A stretch of 9,190 nt of DNA from CAZFYZ01 sp964523735 (GCA_964523735.1 CAZFYZ010000143.1:1-9190), one strand, 5' to 3'. Positions 1 through 7,544 are shown, counted from the stretch's first letter. Notes: generated by a model from the letters alone, not told the origin. Program-made: numbers and translations.

Positions 1-131
1 TGCCGCTGGGCATCTGCGGCATGGAGTAGCTGCCATCAGCGCCAGACACTGCGGAATGAACTCCGTCAGCCGAGCTTATTATGGCTCCGACAATCGGAGC
101 GTTATCGCCGGCTCTCACCACCTTGCCGGAA
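1..131. repeat. Direct repeat R1, copy 1 (coding)
   Basis: This stretch matches 847-977 without gaps (offset 846 bases, 282 codons). The first 55 bases are identical and there are about 8 differences overall. It encodes the start of the fifth small beta domain (GKVxRAxDxAPIVGAII). The left edge cuts it, so the repeat may be longer. Confidence 0.9.
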
Positions 132-2980
132 ATGCTTCCAGGAATAACAGTGGTCTGGGCTATGCTTACTTCAATACCAGCACTATCACAGCCGTAATCG
201 TTACCTCCGTATCCGACCACAAAGTCAAGGGTATCGTTCTTTGCAATCGGCACGACAGTCGAGAACGTCTGCTCGGGAGAGGTCCCAGTCCTGTCAGTGT
301 AGTTGTTCGCCGAGCTTCCGTAGAAGCCCGAGACGTAGCCGTCGTAGATCGAAACGCCGTTCTTCAGAACGTGCGGGTCGACCGTACAAGCGCCGCTGTA
401 GTCCTGGCCGGTGAACTTGGTGTCGATCAAAACGTATCCATTCACCGGCGATGTCCAGCGGGCGGTGGCCATCGTGTTATATGGCCCAGGCTGGCAGATG
501 ACCTTCCCCGGCTCTATCACAGCTGTGCCATTGTATTCAACAGTGGTCTTGTTGTTGTAGATGAAGTAAGCCGTGAACTCATTGTTGTACTTGTAACTTA
601 TCCAGAGTGGAATCCCTGCCGGCATAGCAAGGCCGTAGAGGTCGAGCAGAGTGGGTGTCTCGCCCAACGTCAAGGTGTAGCCATACTGCCATACCCCATT
701 GGGGTTCTTGTCGATGAAATCGTCAGCAAGACTGCAGACAATCTCAGGGGTCATGGCAAAGTCGTATGGCAGCGTAGAGCCTGCCGGAATAGTGAGATCC
801 ACGCTCAGCGCGTCATATCCACCAGCCTTGACAAGGAATGTGGCGCTGCCGCTGGGCATCTGCGGCATGGAGTAGCTGCCATCAGCGCCAGACACTGCGG
901 AGTAAACTCCATCAGCCGAGTTTATTATGGCTCCGACAATCGGAGCGCTATCGTCGGCTCTCAGCACCTTGCCGGAAACATACCCGCCCTCCAACTGGAA
1001 GTTTTGACTCGTATTGGCGCCTGAGGTAACAGTCACGTCAGCGGTGGCCGACGAATAACCTTGTGCCTGAGCCTCAAGCGTGTAGCTTCCCTCAGGAACC
1101 GACATGCTGTAGTTGCCGCTGGCGTCGGTGGTTACCATATAGTTGGTTCCGGCAATCCTCACTGTCGCACCAGCAATCGCTCCGGATTGACTGGACGTAA
1201 CCTGTCCGGAAATCGTTCCAGGAACAGTAGCTACGGGAGTGATGGTCGCGTCCAACCCTGTGCAGTCGCTGGCATAGTTGCCGTTTAAGCCCCATCCGAC
1301 CGCAAAGTCGATGATATCACCTACCGCGATCGGCAGGATCGCCGCGAAATGCTGCTCTCTGGCGGGTCCGAAGCCATCGGCATAATTGTTTGCCAAGGTG
1401 CCGACGTAGCCGTTGAGGTTGCCGTCCAGATAAACGGAGGCGCCGTTCTTCAGAACGTGCACGTCAGTAGTTGTGCCGCCCACGTCCTTTCCCATGAAGT
1501 TGGCGTCGATGGCCACATAGCCGCTCAAAGGAGATTTCCACCGGACAGTGGCGATTTGGCCGGAACTTCCACATTGGACGTTCAATGCCCCAGCCTCGTA
1601 CTGGCCACCGTGATAGACTGCCTCGCTTAGTGTGTTCTTGACTACATGTCCAGACCAATCGCCGCCTGTGTTATGCCAGGCCTGTAATCCAACTATGTAG
1701 GGGGTCATCACATCATAGTAGTTGAGGTCCAACCCGAGCCAGAGCTGGTAGCCGTAGCTCCACAGCCCGCTGGGATTGGCACGGATAGAGAAATCATCAA
1801 CCGCGCTGAATACCGATTTCAGAGCCAGCTCGAAATCCTGAGTAATGCTGCCGGTCACGCTGACTGGGACAGGATCAGACGTCACATAGCCTCCGGCTGA
1901 GGCTACCAGCGAATAGTCACCGGGCGGAAGCTGCATAGAGTAGGAACCATCACTACCGGTCACGGCAGAGTGCAATCCGTCGGAAGTACTTACTACTGCG
2001 CCAACTATCGGGTCACTCCCGGTCGTCGTGACCATCCCAGTGATGAACCCGGTGCGCAAAATGCAGTTCAGCTCAACGTCCTGTCCCAAAGCAACGGTTG
2101 CCGATATCGTCTGTGTTTCATACGATGCTTTGCTGAAACTGACGTCAAAAGTCCCGGGAGAAACGGCAATACTGTACTCACCGAAGGCATCCGAGAAACC
2201 TTCATAGGTTCCGCTCGCACCCGACGCATACACGCGTACCCCTGCCACTTCAGGATTGCCGACCTCGTCGGATGTAATCTTTCCGTGGATCATTGCCAGT
2301 CCCGAAACAGTGGTAACCGTGGCTTCCATAGCGGCGCCGTCAAAGGAGTAGCCGTTACCTCCGTCTCCGCACGCGAAGTCGATGGTATCGTTCACCGCAA
2401 TCTCCACGATTGTCGAGAACGCCTGCTCGGGAGAAGACCCAATCCTGTCAGAGTAGTTCTTGGTCGAGCTTCCGTAGAAACCCCAGACGTAGCCGTCGTA
2501 GATCGAAACGCCGTTCTTAAGAACGTGCGGGTCAACTGTACAGTTACCGGTGTAGTCCCGGCCGGTGAACTTGGCGCTGATCAGAACGTAGCCATTAACC
2601 GGCGATGTCCAGCGGGCGGCGGCCTTTACGACTGATGCAGGCTGGAAGAAGACCTGCCCTATCTCTATCACACTTGAAGCGACGGTAGCAACGCTGTCCG
2701 TCGTGTTCTTTGCGAAATTACCCGCGTACCCGCTATCAATCGGATTGGTCCAGCTTATCCACGTCCGACACCCAGCCGCCCACTCACTGTTTGTGTCGTA
2801 TGGTGTCACCGTTCCATCGGGCATCATGTAACCCAAGGTCCATGCGCCCATTGGGTTGGCTGTGTTAGAGTAGTCGGTGGCCAAATCCCAGCTTTCTGCA
2901 TAAGCAGGCGCGCAAGCAGGAACCAAGCCGATGACAAACCCAAGCAAACTCACCAGTATTACGTACCGAAACCGATCCAT
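1..2980 (-). CDS. Secreted modular repeat protein with carboxypeptidase-regulatory-like domains (N-terminal part)
   Basis: Reading the minus strand from ATG at 2980 gives 993 codons with no stop, and the frame runs off the left edge, so the C-terminus is missing. GAAAGGGG lies about 8 bases upstream of the ATG. Residues 1-28 form a signal peptide (hydrophobic core VILVSLLGFVIGLVPA, cleavage likely after AYA). The rest alternates two module types. Modules of about 198 residues start near 29, 390 and 748; each opens with a D-F-x-(9)-NPxGxWxYGY-like motif and carries a W-x-SPxxGYV...HVLKNG segment. Between them lie carboxypeptidase-regulatory-like beta domains of about 75-80 residues (GxVxxxxxxPIxGAxVxxxxG...TGSDGSYSM...PPGDY type) near 231, 311, 589, 666 and 949. 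The period is module plus two small domains, about 359 residues. No catalytic motif is visible; the protein is probably a surface or periplasmic carbohydrate-binding or adhesive protein. The function is inference; the reading frame and module layout are seen. Confidence 0.88.
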   Translation of the reverse strand, partial: MDRFRYVILVSLLGFVIGLVPACAPAYAESWDLATDYSNTANPMGAWTLGYMMPDGTVTPYDTNSEWAAGCRTWISWTNPIDSGYAGNFAKNTTDSVATVASSVIEIGQVFFQPASVVKAAARWTSPVNGYVLISAKFTGRDYTGNCTVDPHVLKNGVSIYDGYVWGFYGSSTKNYSDRIGSSPEQAFSTIVEIAVNDTIDFACGDGGNGYSFDGAAMEATVTTVSGLAMIHGKITSDEVGNPEVAGVRVYASGASGTYEGFSDAFGEYSIAVSPGTFDVSFSKASYETQTISATVALGQDVELNCILRTGFITGMVTTTGSDPIVGAVVSTSDGLHSAVTGSDGSYSMQLPPGDYSLVASAGGYVTSDPVPVSVTGSITQDFELALKSVFSAVDDFSIRANPSGLWSYGYQLWLGLDLNYYDVMTPYIVGLQAWHNTGGDWSGHVVKNTLSEAVYHGGQYEAGALNVQCGSSGQIATVRWKSPLSGYVAIDANFMGKDVGGTTTDVHVLKNGASVYLDGNLNGYVGTLANNYADGFGPAREQHFAAILPIAVGDIIDFAVGWGLNGNYASDCTGLDATITPVATVPGTISGQVTSSQSGAIAGATVRIAGTNYMVTTDASGNYSMSVPEGSYTLEAQAQGYSSATADVTVTSGANTSQNFQLEGGYVSGKVLRADDSAPIVGAIINSADGVYSAVSGADGSYSMPQMPSGSATFLVKAGGYDALSVDLTIPAGSTLPYDFAMTPEIVCSLADDFIDKNPNGVWQYGYTLTLGETPTLLDLYGLAMPAGIPLWISYKYNNEFTAYFIYNNKTTVEYNGTAVIEPGKVICQPGPYNTMATARWTSPVNGYVLIDTKFTGQDYSGACTVDPHVLKNGVSIYDGYVSGFYGSSANNYTDRTGTSPEQTFSTVVPIAKNDTLDFVVGYGGNDYGCDSAGIEVSIAQTTVIPGSISGKVVRAGDNAPIVGAIISSADGVHSAVSGADGSYSMPQMPSG
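258..470. repeat. Direct repeat R2, copy 1 (coding)
   Basis: A 213-base segment matching 2412-2624 without gaps, with about 26 differences by eye. The offset is 2154 bases (718 codons), twice the module period. It encodes the TSPVNGYV...DPHVLKNGVSIYDGYV part of the third large module. Confidence 0.88.
847..977. repeat. Direct repeat R1, copy 2 (coding)
   Basis: Second copy of the 131-base repeat, encoding the matching part of the fourth small beta domain (residues about 668-712 of the secreted protein). The near identity in an otherwise diverged repeat family points to recent duplication or gene conversion. Confidence 0.9.
2412..2624. repeat. Direct repeat R2, copy 2 (coding)
   Basis: The partner of 258-470, in the first large module. 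The corresponding segment of the middle module (around 1370-1550) is clearly more diverged, so modules one and three are closest relatives despite not being adjacent. Confidence 0.88.
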
Positions 2981-3056
2981 GCTTCTTACCCCTTTCTTCC
3001 TCTGTGCGGCGCTGCTCATCGCGATGCCCGATCACCAGCGCGAGATCACGAGCACC

Positions 3057-3074
3057 TGCGCAGGCGCCTGCGCA
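3057..3074. promoter_or_regulatory. Perfect 18-bp palindrome, putative operator
   Basis: TGCGCAGGCGCCTGCGCA is its own reverse complement. It is centred on CG and lies 77-94 bases upstream of the secreted-protein ATG, just after the predicted transcription start. It matches 14 of 18 positions of 7398-7415 (TGCGCAAGCGCATGATCA), the operator candidate of SDR1. The LacI-type reading is inference. Confidence 0.6.
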
Positions 3075-3085
3075 CTACCAACACA

Positions 3086-3114
3086 GTTATGCCATGCATT
3101 TGGGTTGTTGTCAA
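3086..3114 (-). promoter_or_regulatory. Putative sigma70-type promoter of the secreted repeat protein
   Basis: On the minus strand a perfect TTGACA (3114-3109) is followed after 17 bases by CATAAC (3091-3086, 4 of 6 matches to TATAAT). Transcription would start near 3079, so the 18-bp palindrome lies just downstream of +1, where a bound repressor would block initiation. Confidence 0.6.
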
Positions 3115-3263
3115 GGGGCTTTGGAGGAATTCAGCAAATAACTACCGGAAGCTTGGGACTAGGTAGACCCGGTACAGGGCTATACCTGATGGACCGGTCC
3201 TGAAAGACGAACGCACGATAGGAGTGGCGCCCAAAGACAACCGTCCAGGTTCGATAAGTACGA

Positions 3264-5069
3264 TCAGAGCGGCGGATTTCGCTCATATGCCGCTGTGCGT
3301 GAGTTGATTTCGCGAAGCTTCTTCAGATCGAACTTGGGCACGCGATCGTACGTAAATATGCCGTTGCGCTCCTGCTCCACATCGGTGAGCTGGGTGTAGC
3401 AGAACCCGAACATGTAGCGGTTATTGAGCAAGACATCGGTTAGGCCCTTATACCTCGCGTAGAACTCACCGAGCGACTTAGGAGAGTTACCGTAGCCCCA
3501 GCCCTCCCCGGTATCCCAACCGATCCCTCCATATTCGCTCAGGAAGAACGGTACGTCGGCTCGAACCAACGACTCTGGGTGAAGATCAGAGGCCGTGACG
3601 CCATTAGCGAGCGCGCGTGACCATTTCGCGCTGAACTTCGCCACGTCCTGCTCGTAGTCGTGATTGTCGAGCACCTCGGCGGTGTCAAGCCTGTGGAACC
3701 ATCCGCTTGCGTCGATAGCCGGGCGTGACGGGTCAATGGCCTGAGTGATATATACAAGCGAGTTTTGCAATGGGATCGCCTCGGTGCAGCTCTCATTGAT
3801 CGGACACCACCCGACAATAGATGGGTGGTTGCGGTCCCGGCGCACAATTTCCAGCCATTCATCCACCACCGGCAGATTCACCGCCAGCTTGTCGTAGTGC
3901 AGCCCCCAATTCGGGAACTCGCCCCAAACCAAGTAGCCCATCTTGTCCGCCCAATAAAGGAACCTGGGCTCGAACGCCTTCTGGTGCAGCCTGGCGCCGT
4001 TGAATCCAGCGGCCATGGAGCGCTTGATGTCGGCCTTGAGTTCCGCATCGCTGGGAGCGGTCCATATGCCATCCGGGTAGAAACCTTGGTCTAGTACGAG
4101 TCGCTGGAATACTGGCTTGTTGTTGATCAGGATCGCCCGACCCTTGATCGTAACGGTCCGGAGCCCGAAATAGGAGTCCAACTTGTCTACAACCTGGTTG
4201 CCACGTTTCAGAGTTAGCTTCAACTCACACAGGAACGGATCAGTGTTGGACCAAAGCCTCTTCTTCGAAAGGTGCAGAATCAAACGCCCGTTGCGCCAAT
4301 CAGCCGCAGTCTTGGCGCTTCCGACATTCTTGCCATCGGCATATGCACTTGCCGTGAGCACAAGCCCGTCAGTTGGCCCATCAACCTCGGCCTGAATCAG
4401 AACGCGAGAGTTGTCCGCGTCCGACTCAACGCGAATGTCCTTGATATACGAACTGCCGACGCCTTCCAGCCATACCGTCTGCCATATTCCAGTAGTCCGA
4501 GTGTAGAAGCAGCCCTCGCTCTTCTCCAGTGAGCACTGCTTCCCCCCAGCCTGCAGGCCACTCCGAACGTCGTCAAAGGCGTGAATGATCACAGTGTTCG
4601 CGCCGGGCTTCAGAGCCTTGCTCACATCAAAGGCAAACGCCGCGCTCCCACCCGTATGAGTTCCAAGGAGACTGCCGTTGACCCACACTCGGGTCTTCCA
4701 GTCGCACGCCCCGATGTGCAGCAGCACGCGGGACGATTTCCACGCACTCGGCACTTCAAATGTCCGGCGATACCAGACATTCTTGATGAACCCCTTGCGC
4801 TCCAGACCCGAAAGCTTACTCTCTCGGCAGAACGGCACCGTTATCTTATCCGGATACGGATTGTCCCCCAAGAACCGAGCGTCCTGATCGGAGGCATCCG
4901 TTTCCCCAAACTCCCAGGTGCCGTTCAGGTTCATCCACTCCGCTCTTTTCATTTGTGGCGTGGGATACTCGGGACGAGGTATGACAGGCGTGTCGGCTCC
5001 CACTTGGAGCGACAATACCAAGACTACTGTAGTCAGTTGCAGTACAGTTGTCGGCCTAAACCTAACCAT
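3264..5069 (-). CDS. Exported glycoside hydrolase family 2 enzyme (beta-galactosidase/glucuronidase-like)
   Basis: Predicted 601-residue retaining exo-glycosidase of the GH2 fold. Residues 1-25 from the chosen start are a signal peptide (MVRFRPTT, then a hydrophobic core, cleavage after VGA), so it acts outside the cytoplasm; no lipobox Cys is seen. A jelly-roll sugar-binding domain (about 40-205; GTWEF, VWYRRTF, GACDWKTRVWVNG, GIWQTVWLE) is followed by an Ig-like domain (to about 305, ending FGLRTV) and a TIM barrel with LDQGFYPDG and NGARLHQK. The acid/base is Glu426 in CPINES and the nucleophile is Glu512 in FLSEYGG, both present. The frame stays open upstream to a TTG at 5129 and an ATG at 5093. 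ATG 5069 is preferred because it places the signal peptide at the N-terminus, although no start has a strong ribosome site. The gene follows the Fe-ADH gene by 63 bases on the same strand, so cotranscription is likely. Sugar specificity cannot be read from sequence. Confidence 0.92.
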   Translation of the reverse strand: MVRFRPTTVLQLTTVVLVLSLQVGADTPVIPRPEYPTPQMKRAEWMNLNGTWEFGETDASDQDARFLGDNPYPDKITVPFCRESKLSGLERKGFIKNVWYRRTFEVPSAWKSSRVLLHIGACDWKTRVWVNGSLLGTHTGGSAAFAFDVSKALKPGANTVIIHAFDDVRSGLQAGGKQCSLEKSEGCFYTRTTGIWQTVWLEGVGSSYIKDIRVESDADNSRVLIQAEVDGPTDGLVLTASAYADGKNVGSAKTAADWRNGRLILHLSKKRLWSNTDPFLCELKLTLKRGNQVVDKLDSYFGLRTVTIKGRAILINNKPVFQRLVLDQGFYPDGIWTAPSDAELKADIKRSMAAGFNGARLHQKAFEPRFLYWADKMGYLVWGEFPNWGLHYDKLAVNLPVVDEWLEIVRRDRNHPSIVGWCPINESCTEAIPLQNSLVYITQAIDPSRPAIDASGWFHRLDTAEVLDNHDYEQDVAKFSAKWSRALANGVTASDLHPESLVRADVPFFLSEYGGIGWDTGEGWGYGNSPKSLGEFYARYKGLTDVLLNNRYMFGFCYTQLTDVEQERNGIFTYDRVPKFDLKKLREINSRTAAYERNPPL

Positions 5070-5132
5070 AAGTGCGCAGCTTTCATTTCTCATTGCGAGC
5101 CGGGCGAAGCTCAGTAGACTGCGGTCCAAGCG

Positions 5133-6302
5133 TCAGACTGGGGTCTCTGCGGACATCCTGAGCATCTCCACCAGTCCGGCTATGTCTGTCGGCACGGGGT
5201 TTGCATCGACACGATACCGGAAATCCCTATATACCTCAGCTGCGATCGACTCGAAGTCCTCTTCGAGGACTCCGTATGCAGAAATGCTTCTTGGAATACC
5301 TAGTGTCGTGATCAGTTCGCCCACGGCATTGATTGCCCAGTCCGCAAGCTGTTCGTCGGTCAAAGCATCTGTGCAACCCATGAGCCTGGCCACGCTTGCC
5401 AGCTTGTGGGCTGCGCCGTTCTTGCAGAAGCGCATGGCGGCGAGTGTGGTCGCGGCGACGGCCGGCCCGTGAGGGACCCCGTAACGTCCGCCAATCACCA
5501 TTCCGAACTGGTGGGAAATCAGCACTCCCGTCGTCGAGATGGCGACGCCGGATAGTGTGTCCGCCCAGCCCATGTCCGCGCGGGCTTCCAGGTCATTCCC
5601 GTCTCTGAATGCTTTGGGCAACGCCTGCGAGATAATGCGCAGACCTTCTCTGGCGCACAGTTTGCCCATGGGGTGCTCGACCTTAGTCATGTGGCACTCA
5701 AGGCATTGCGCGAACGCATCGAAGCCGCTCGACGCCGTGATCTTAGGCGGCATCATCTTCAGTATCTCCGGATCACAGAATGCCGCCTTCGGATAGAGGA
5801 AATCCGATCCCAGAGGGCGCTTCTGCGATTTCTCCACATACGAAATCACCGACACTCGCCCCACATGGCTGCCGGTGCCGGAAGTGGTCGTAATGGCGAT
5901 ATTCGGCAGAGTCGCCGCCGTGATCTGACGCGGGCCACCTACTTGATAGTCAATGATAGGACCCTCGTGAGTAGCGGCGACCGCTACTGCCTTAGCGGCG
6001 TCCATTGCGCTGCCGCCTCCGCAGCCTACTATCACATCGGCGCCGAACTCCCGGGCCACGGCTCCGCACTCCTCGATCTCCTCGCAGTGGGGCTCGGCTG
6101 AGATCTTCTCATAGACAAGCGGCTCCACGCCGGCTTCTCTCAGAGCATCACAGACCCAGTCCACAGCCACCGCCGCCTGGGTTCCGGCAATGCCGCTGAT
6201 AACAAGGGCCCTCTTGTACCCCTTGCCGTATGCTGTCAGTTTCTGAATGCAGCCGGCCCCAAACTCGACCGGTACTGGTAGGTTAAGCGTCCACTGGTTC
6301 AT
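5133..6302 (-). CDS. Iron-containing alcohol dehydrogenase family protein with altered metal site
   Basis: 389 residues, full family length; ATG at 6302 with AAAGG upstream. Family III (Fe/Zn) alcohol dehydrogenases interconvert alcohols and aldehydes or ketones with NAD(P). The nucleotide-binding GGGSAMDAAK motif is at 95-104 and TTTSGTGS at 138-145. Aligned by motif to FucO (metal ligands Asp196, His200, His263, His277), this protein has Asp195, Gln199, His264 and His278 (PHG). One metal His is therefore Gln. The family's usual Glu after GTGS is His (145), and the second His of the HxxxH pair is Met268. The C-terminus has the usual NPxPT (368-372). It precedes the GH2 gene by 63 bases and follows SDR1 by 210 bases, with its own operator-like palindrome. 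The fold assignment is firm; the substrate (lactaldehyde, a sugar aldehyde, a hydroxyacid) is unknown, and the metal-site changes mean a different metal or chemistry is possible. Confidence 0.9.
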   Translation of the reverse strand: MNQWTLNLPVPVEFGAGCIQKLTAYGKGYKRALVISGIAGTQAAVAVDWVCDALREAGVEPLVYEKISAEPHCEEIEECGAVAREFGADVIVGCGGGSAMDAAKAVAVAATHEGPIIDYQVGGPRQITAATLPNIAITTTSGTGSHVGRVSVISYVEKSQKRPLGSDFLYPKAAFCDPEILKMMPPKITASSGFDAFAQCLECHMTKVEHPMGKLCAREGLRIISQALPKAFRDGNDLEARADMGWADTLSGVAISTTGVLISHQFGMVIGGRYGVPHGPAVAATTLAAMRFCKNGAAHKLASVARLMGCTDALTDEQLADWAINAVGELITTLGIPRSISAYGVLEEDFESIAAEVYRDFRYRVDANPVPTDIAGLVEMLRMSAETPV

Positions 6303-6413
6303 CTTTCAGCCGCCTTTCGTATGTGGATGATATAGCCATAGCTCAATAGCTCAGTATCTCAGGAATTCATCGGGTTCTTCGTCATAACGACACCACTCAT
6401 CACGCCTGCCCCA

Positions 6414-6437
6414 GCAGGCACAAGCGCTTGCTCCTGC
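6414..6437. promoter_or_regulatory. 24-bp interrupted palindrome, putative LacI-type operator upstream of Fe-ADH
   Basis: GCAGG, two bases, CAAGCGCTTG, two bases, CCTGC: 20 of 24 positions are symmetric about a central CG at 6425/6426. The core 10-mer differs by one base from CAAGCGCATG found in the 7308-7673 control region. It lies 112-135 bases upstream of the Fe-ADH start. CG-centred palindromes of this form are typical of LacI-family repressors; the assignment is inference. Confidence 0.6.
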
Positions 6438-6470
6438 TATCAGGTTGATCCCGTCCTATTGCTATGTCAA
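6437..6470 (-). promoter_or_regulatory. Possible promoter of Fe-ADH/GH2 (weak)
   Basis: A perfect TTGACA lies on the minus strand at 6470-6465, 34 bases ahead of the CAAGCGCTTG operator core, matching the arrangement at the other operators. No convincing -10 box sits at 16-18 bases (CAACCT at 17). TGATAG (6442-6437) is better but 22 bases away. The genes may instead be read from the SDR1 promoter. Confidence 0.28.
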
Positions 6471-6512
6471 TGGGGATCAGCCGCTCTGTTGGAAACCTGG
6501 TTTGGTTGCGAT

Positions 6513-7307
6513 CTACTCCGGGCCGAAATCGCGGTTGAAGCCGGCGATCCAGCCTCCGTCCACCACCAGGTTCTGGCCCGTGATGTAGCTGGCTTGGTCA
6601 GATGCAAGGAACGCGACAGCGTGCGCAGTCTCGGCGCAGTCACCAGGACGTCCCAGGGGAACAAACGACAGCATGTGGCTTGCCTTCTCCTGATCGTTGT
6701 AGAACAGCTTTCGAGTGCCCTTTGTGACAGTAGAACCGGGGGATATCGCGTTTGCGCGTATGCCGTAAGCGCCGAGTTCGCACGCCAGAGCTTCGGTCAT
6801 GCGAATTATCCCAGCCTTCACGGCGACGTGACCGATCTGGAGCCTCAGCGCGACAACACCAGCCACGGATGCTATGTTTATGATGCATCCGGCTCCCTGC
6901 TTCTTCATCTGGCCTGCCGCGACTCTACAGCAGTAAAACGTCCCGGTCAGGTTCACTTCGACGATCTTCCGCCAGAGTTCCGCAGGATACTCATTGGTGG
7001 CTAGCCTCTGCTGCACGCTCGCATGATAGCCTGCGTTATTGACCATGATGTCCAGCGACCCAAAACGGTCTACTGCGGTGTGAACGAGGTTCTGCACCTG
7101 CTCATAGTCGCTTATGTCGCAGGGAACGTAGATTGCGTCACTTCCTAACTCAGAGGCAACCTGCTCACCCGACTGGTCCTGTATGTCAGACACAACAACT
7201 TTCGCTCCACAGGCCGCGAGAACGTGCGCTGTTGCCTCGCCGATCCCCTGTGCTGATCCGGTTACGACAGCGACTTTACCTGATAGACCGCTGAACTTCT
7301 GTGTCAT
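6513..7307 (-). CDS. SDR family oxidoreductase with Tyr-to-His change at the catalytic position (SDR1)
   Basis: 264 residues, typical of classical short-chain dehydrogenases. ATG at 7307, with the purine-rich GGAAGAG as probable ribosome site. The Rossmann motif TGSAQGIG is at 16-23, Asp41 at the end of the second beta strand suggests NAD(H), and NNAG is at 90-93. The tetrad would be Asn119, Ser147, Tyr160 and Lys164. Asn, Ser and Lys are in place with normal spacing, but residue 160 is His (CAC), giving HVAVK instead of YxxxK. The C-terminal half has the usual AISPG and VVDGGW. It could be an enzyme with altered proton transfer, a binding protein, or carry a single-base change (TAC to CAC). 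It is first in the minus-strand set SDR1, Fe-ADH, GH2 and is divergent from SDR2, which suggests paired redox steps on a sugar-derived substrate. Confidence 0.9.
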   Translation of the reverse strand: MTQKFSGLSGKVAVVTGSAQGIGEATAHVLAACGAKVVVSDIQDQSGEQVASELGSDAIYVPCDISDYEQVQNLVHTAVDRFGSLDIMVNNAGYHASVQQRLATNEYPAELWRKIVEVNLTGTFYCCRVAAGQMKKQGAGCIINIASVAGVVALRLQIGHVAVKAGIIRMTEALACELGAYGIRANAISPGSTVTKGTRKLFYNDQEKASHMLSFVPLGRPGDCAETAHAVAFLASDQASYITGQNLVVDGGWIAGFNRDFGPE

Positions 7308-7395
7308 TACTTGCTCTTCCTCTTCCTGCCGTCAACGAATTACGGCCGCGCGCCATGCCACGGTCTGAGTCTCACGCAAGAGGTCAGGGCGAACC

Positions 7396-7411
7396 AATGC
7401 GCAAGCGCATG
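7396..7411. promoter_or_regulatory. Putative LacI-type operator of SDR1
   Basis: AATGCGCAAGCGCATG is the exact reverse complement of 7587-7602. With its right flank it reads ATGCGCAAGCGCATGATCAT (7397-7416), symmetric around CG except for two spacer bases on each side and one core mismatch pair. It overlaps the predicted SDR1 transcription start (about 7409). Confidence 0.65.
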
Positions 7412-7415
7412 ATCA

Positions 7416-7444
7416 TCAATACCACACTCCAATTCGATTGTCAA
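7416..7444 (-). promoter_or_regulatory. Putative promoter of SDR1
   Basis: On the minus strand TTGACA (7444-7439, perfect) is followed after 17 bases by TATTGA (7421-7416, 3 of 6). The -10 box is weak, but the spacing and the operator immediately downstream mirror the SDR2 promoter. Confidence 0.5.
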
Positions 7445-7544
7445 TAGGTGTTGTTCAACCAAGCCAGCGTGTACATGATCAAAAAGACCGACCGAAGTCC
7501 ATCAAATGCGGCCGTAGCTCCAAGAGGCGGTGACAAAAACACTG

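Noticed and set aside
56..1024. Long plus-strand open frame opposite the secreted repeat protein (and similar ones at 1970-2635, 1061-1288 and 1349-1630)
   Set aside because: These are antisense shadows of the minus-strand coding frame. Their own repeats only mirror the modules, they have no family motif, and the minus strand is continuously open with a signal peptide and ribosome site.
2909..2923. Possible lipobox (LVPAC) in the secreted repeat protein
   Set aside because: Pro at the -2 position is unfavourable, and a good signal peptidase I site (AYA before Glu29) follows.
3191..3200. GGACCGGTCC palindrome downstream of GH2
   Set aside because: It has no loop and no T run, so it is not a terminator, and it does not resemble the CG-centred operator motif closely enough to join the set.
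2931..3203. Plus-strand frame of 90 codons across the upstream region of the secreted protein
   Set aside because: It overlaps the signal-peptide coding region and the promoter/palindrome of the secreted protein, and lacks a ribosome site.
6404..6419. GCCTGC-CCCA-GCAGGC hairpin as a terminator after SDR1
   Set aside because: Only a 6-bp stem and no U run on either strand; its right arm is part of the larger symmetric operator candidate.
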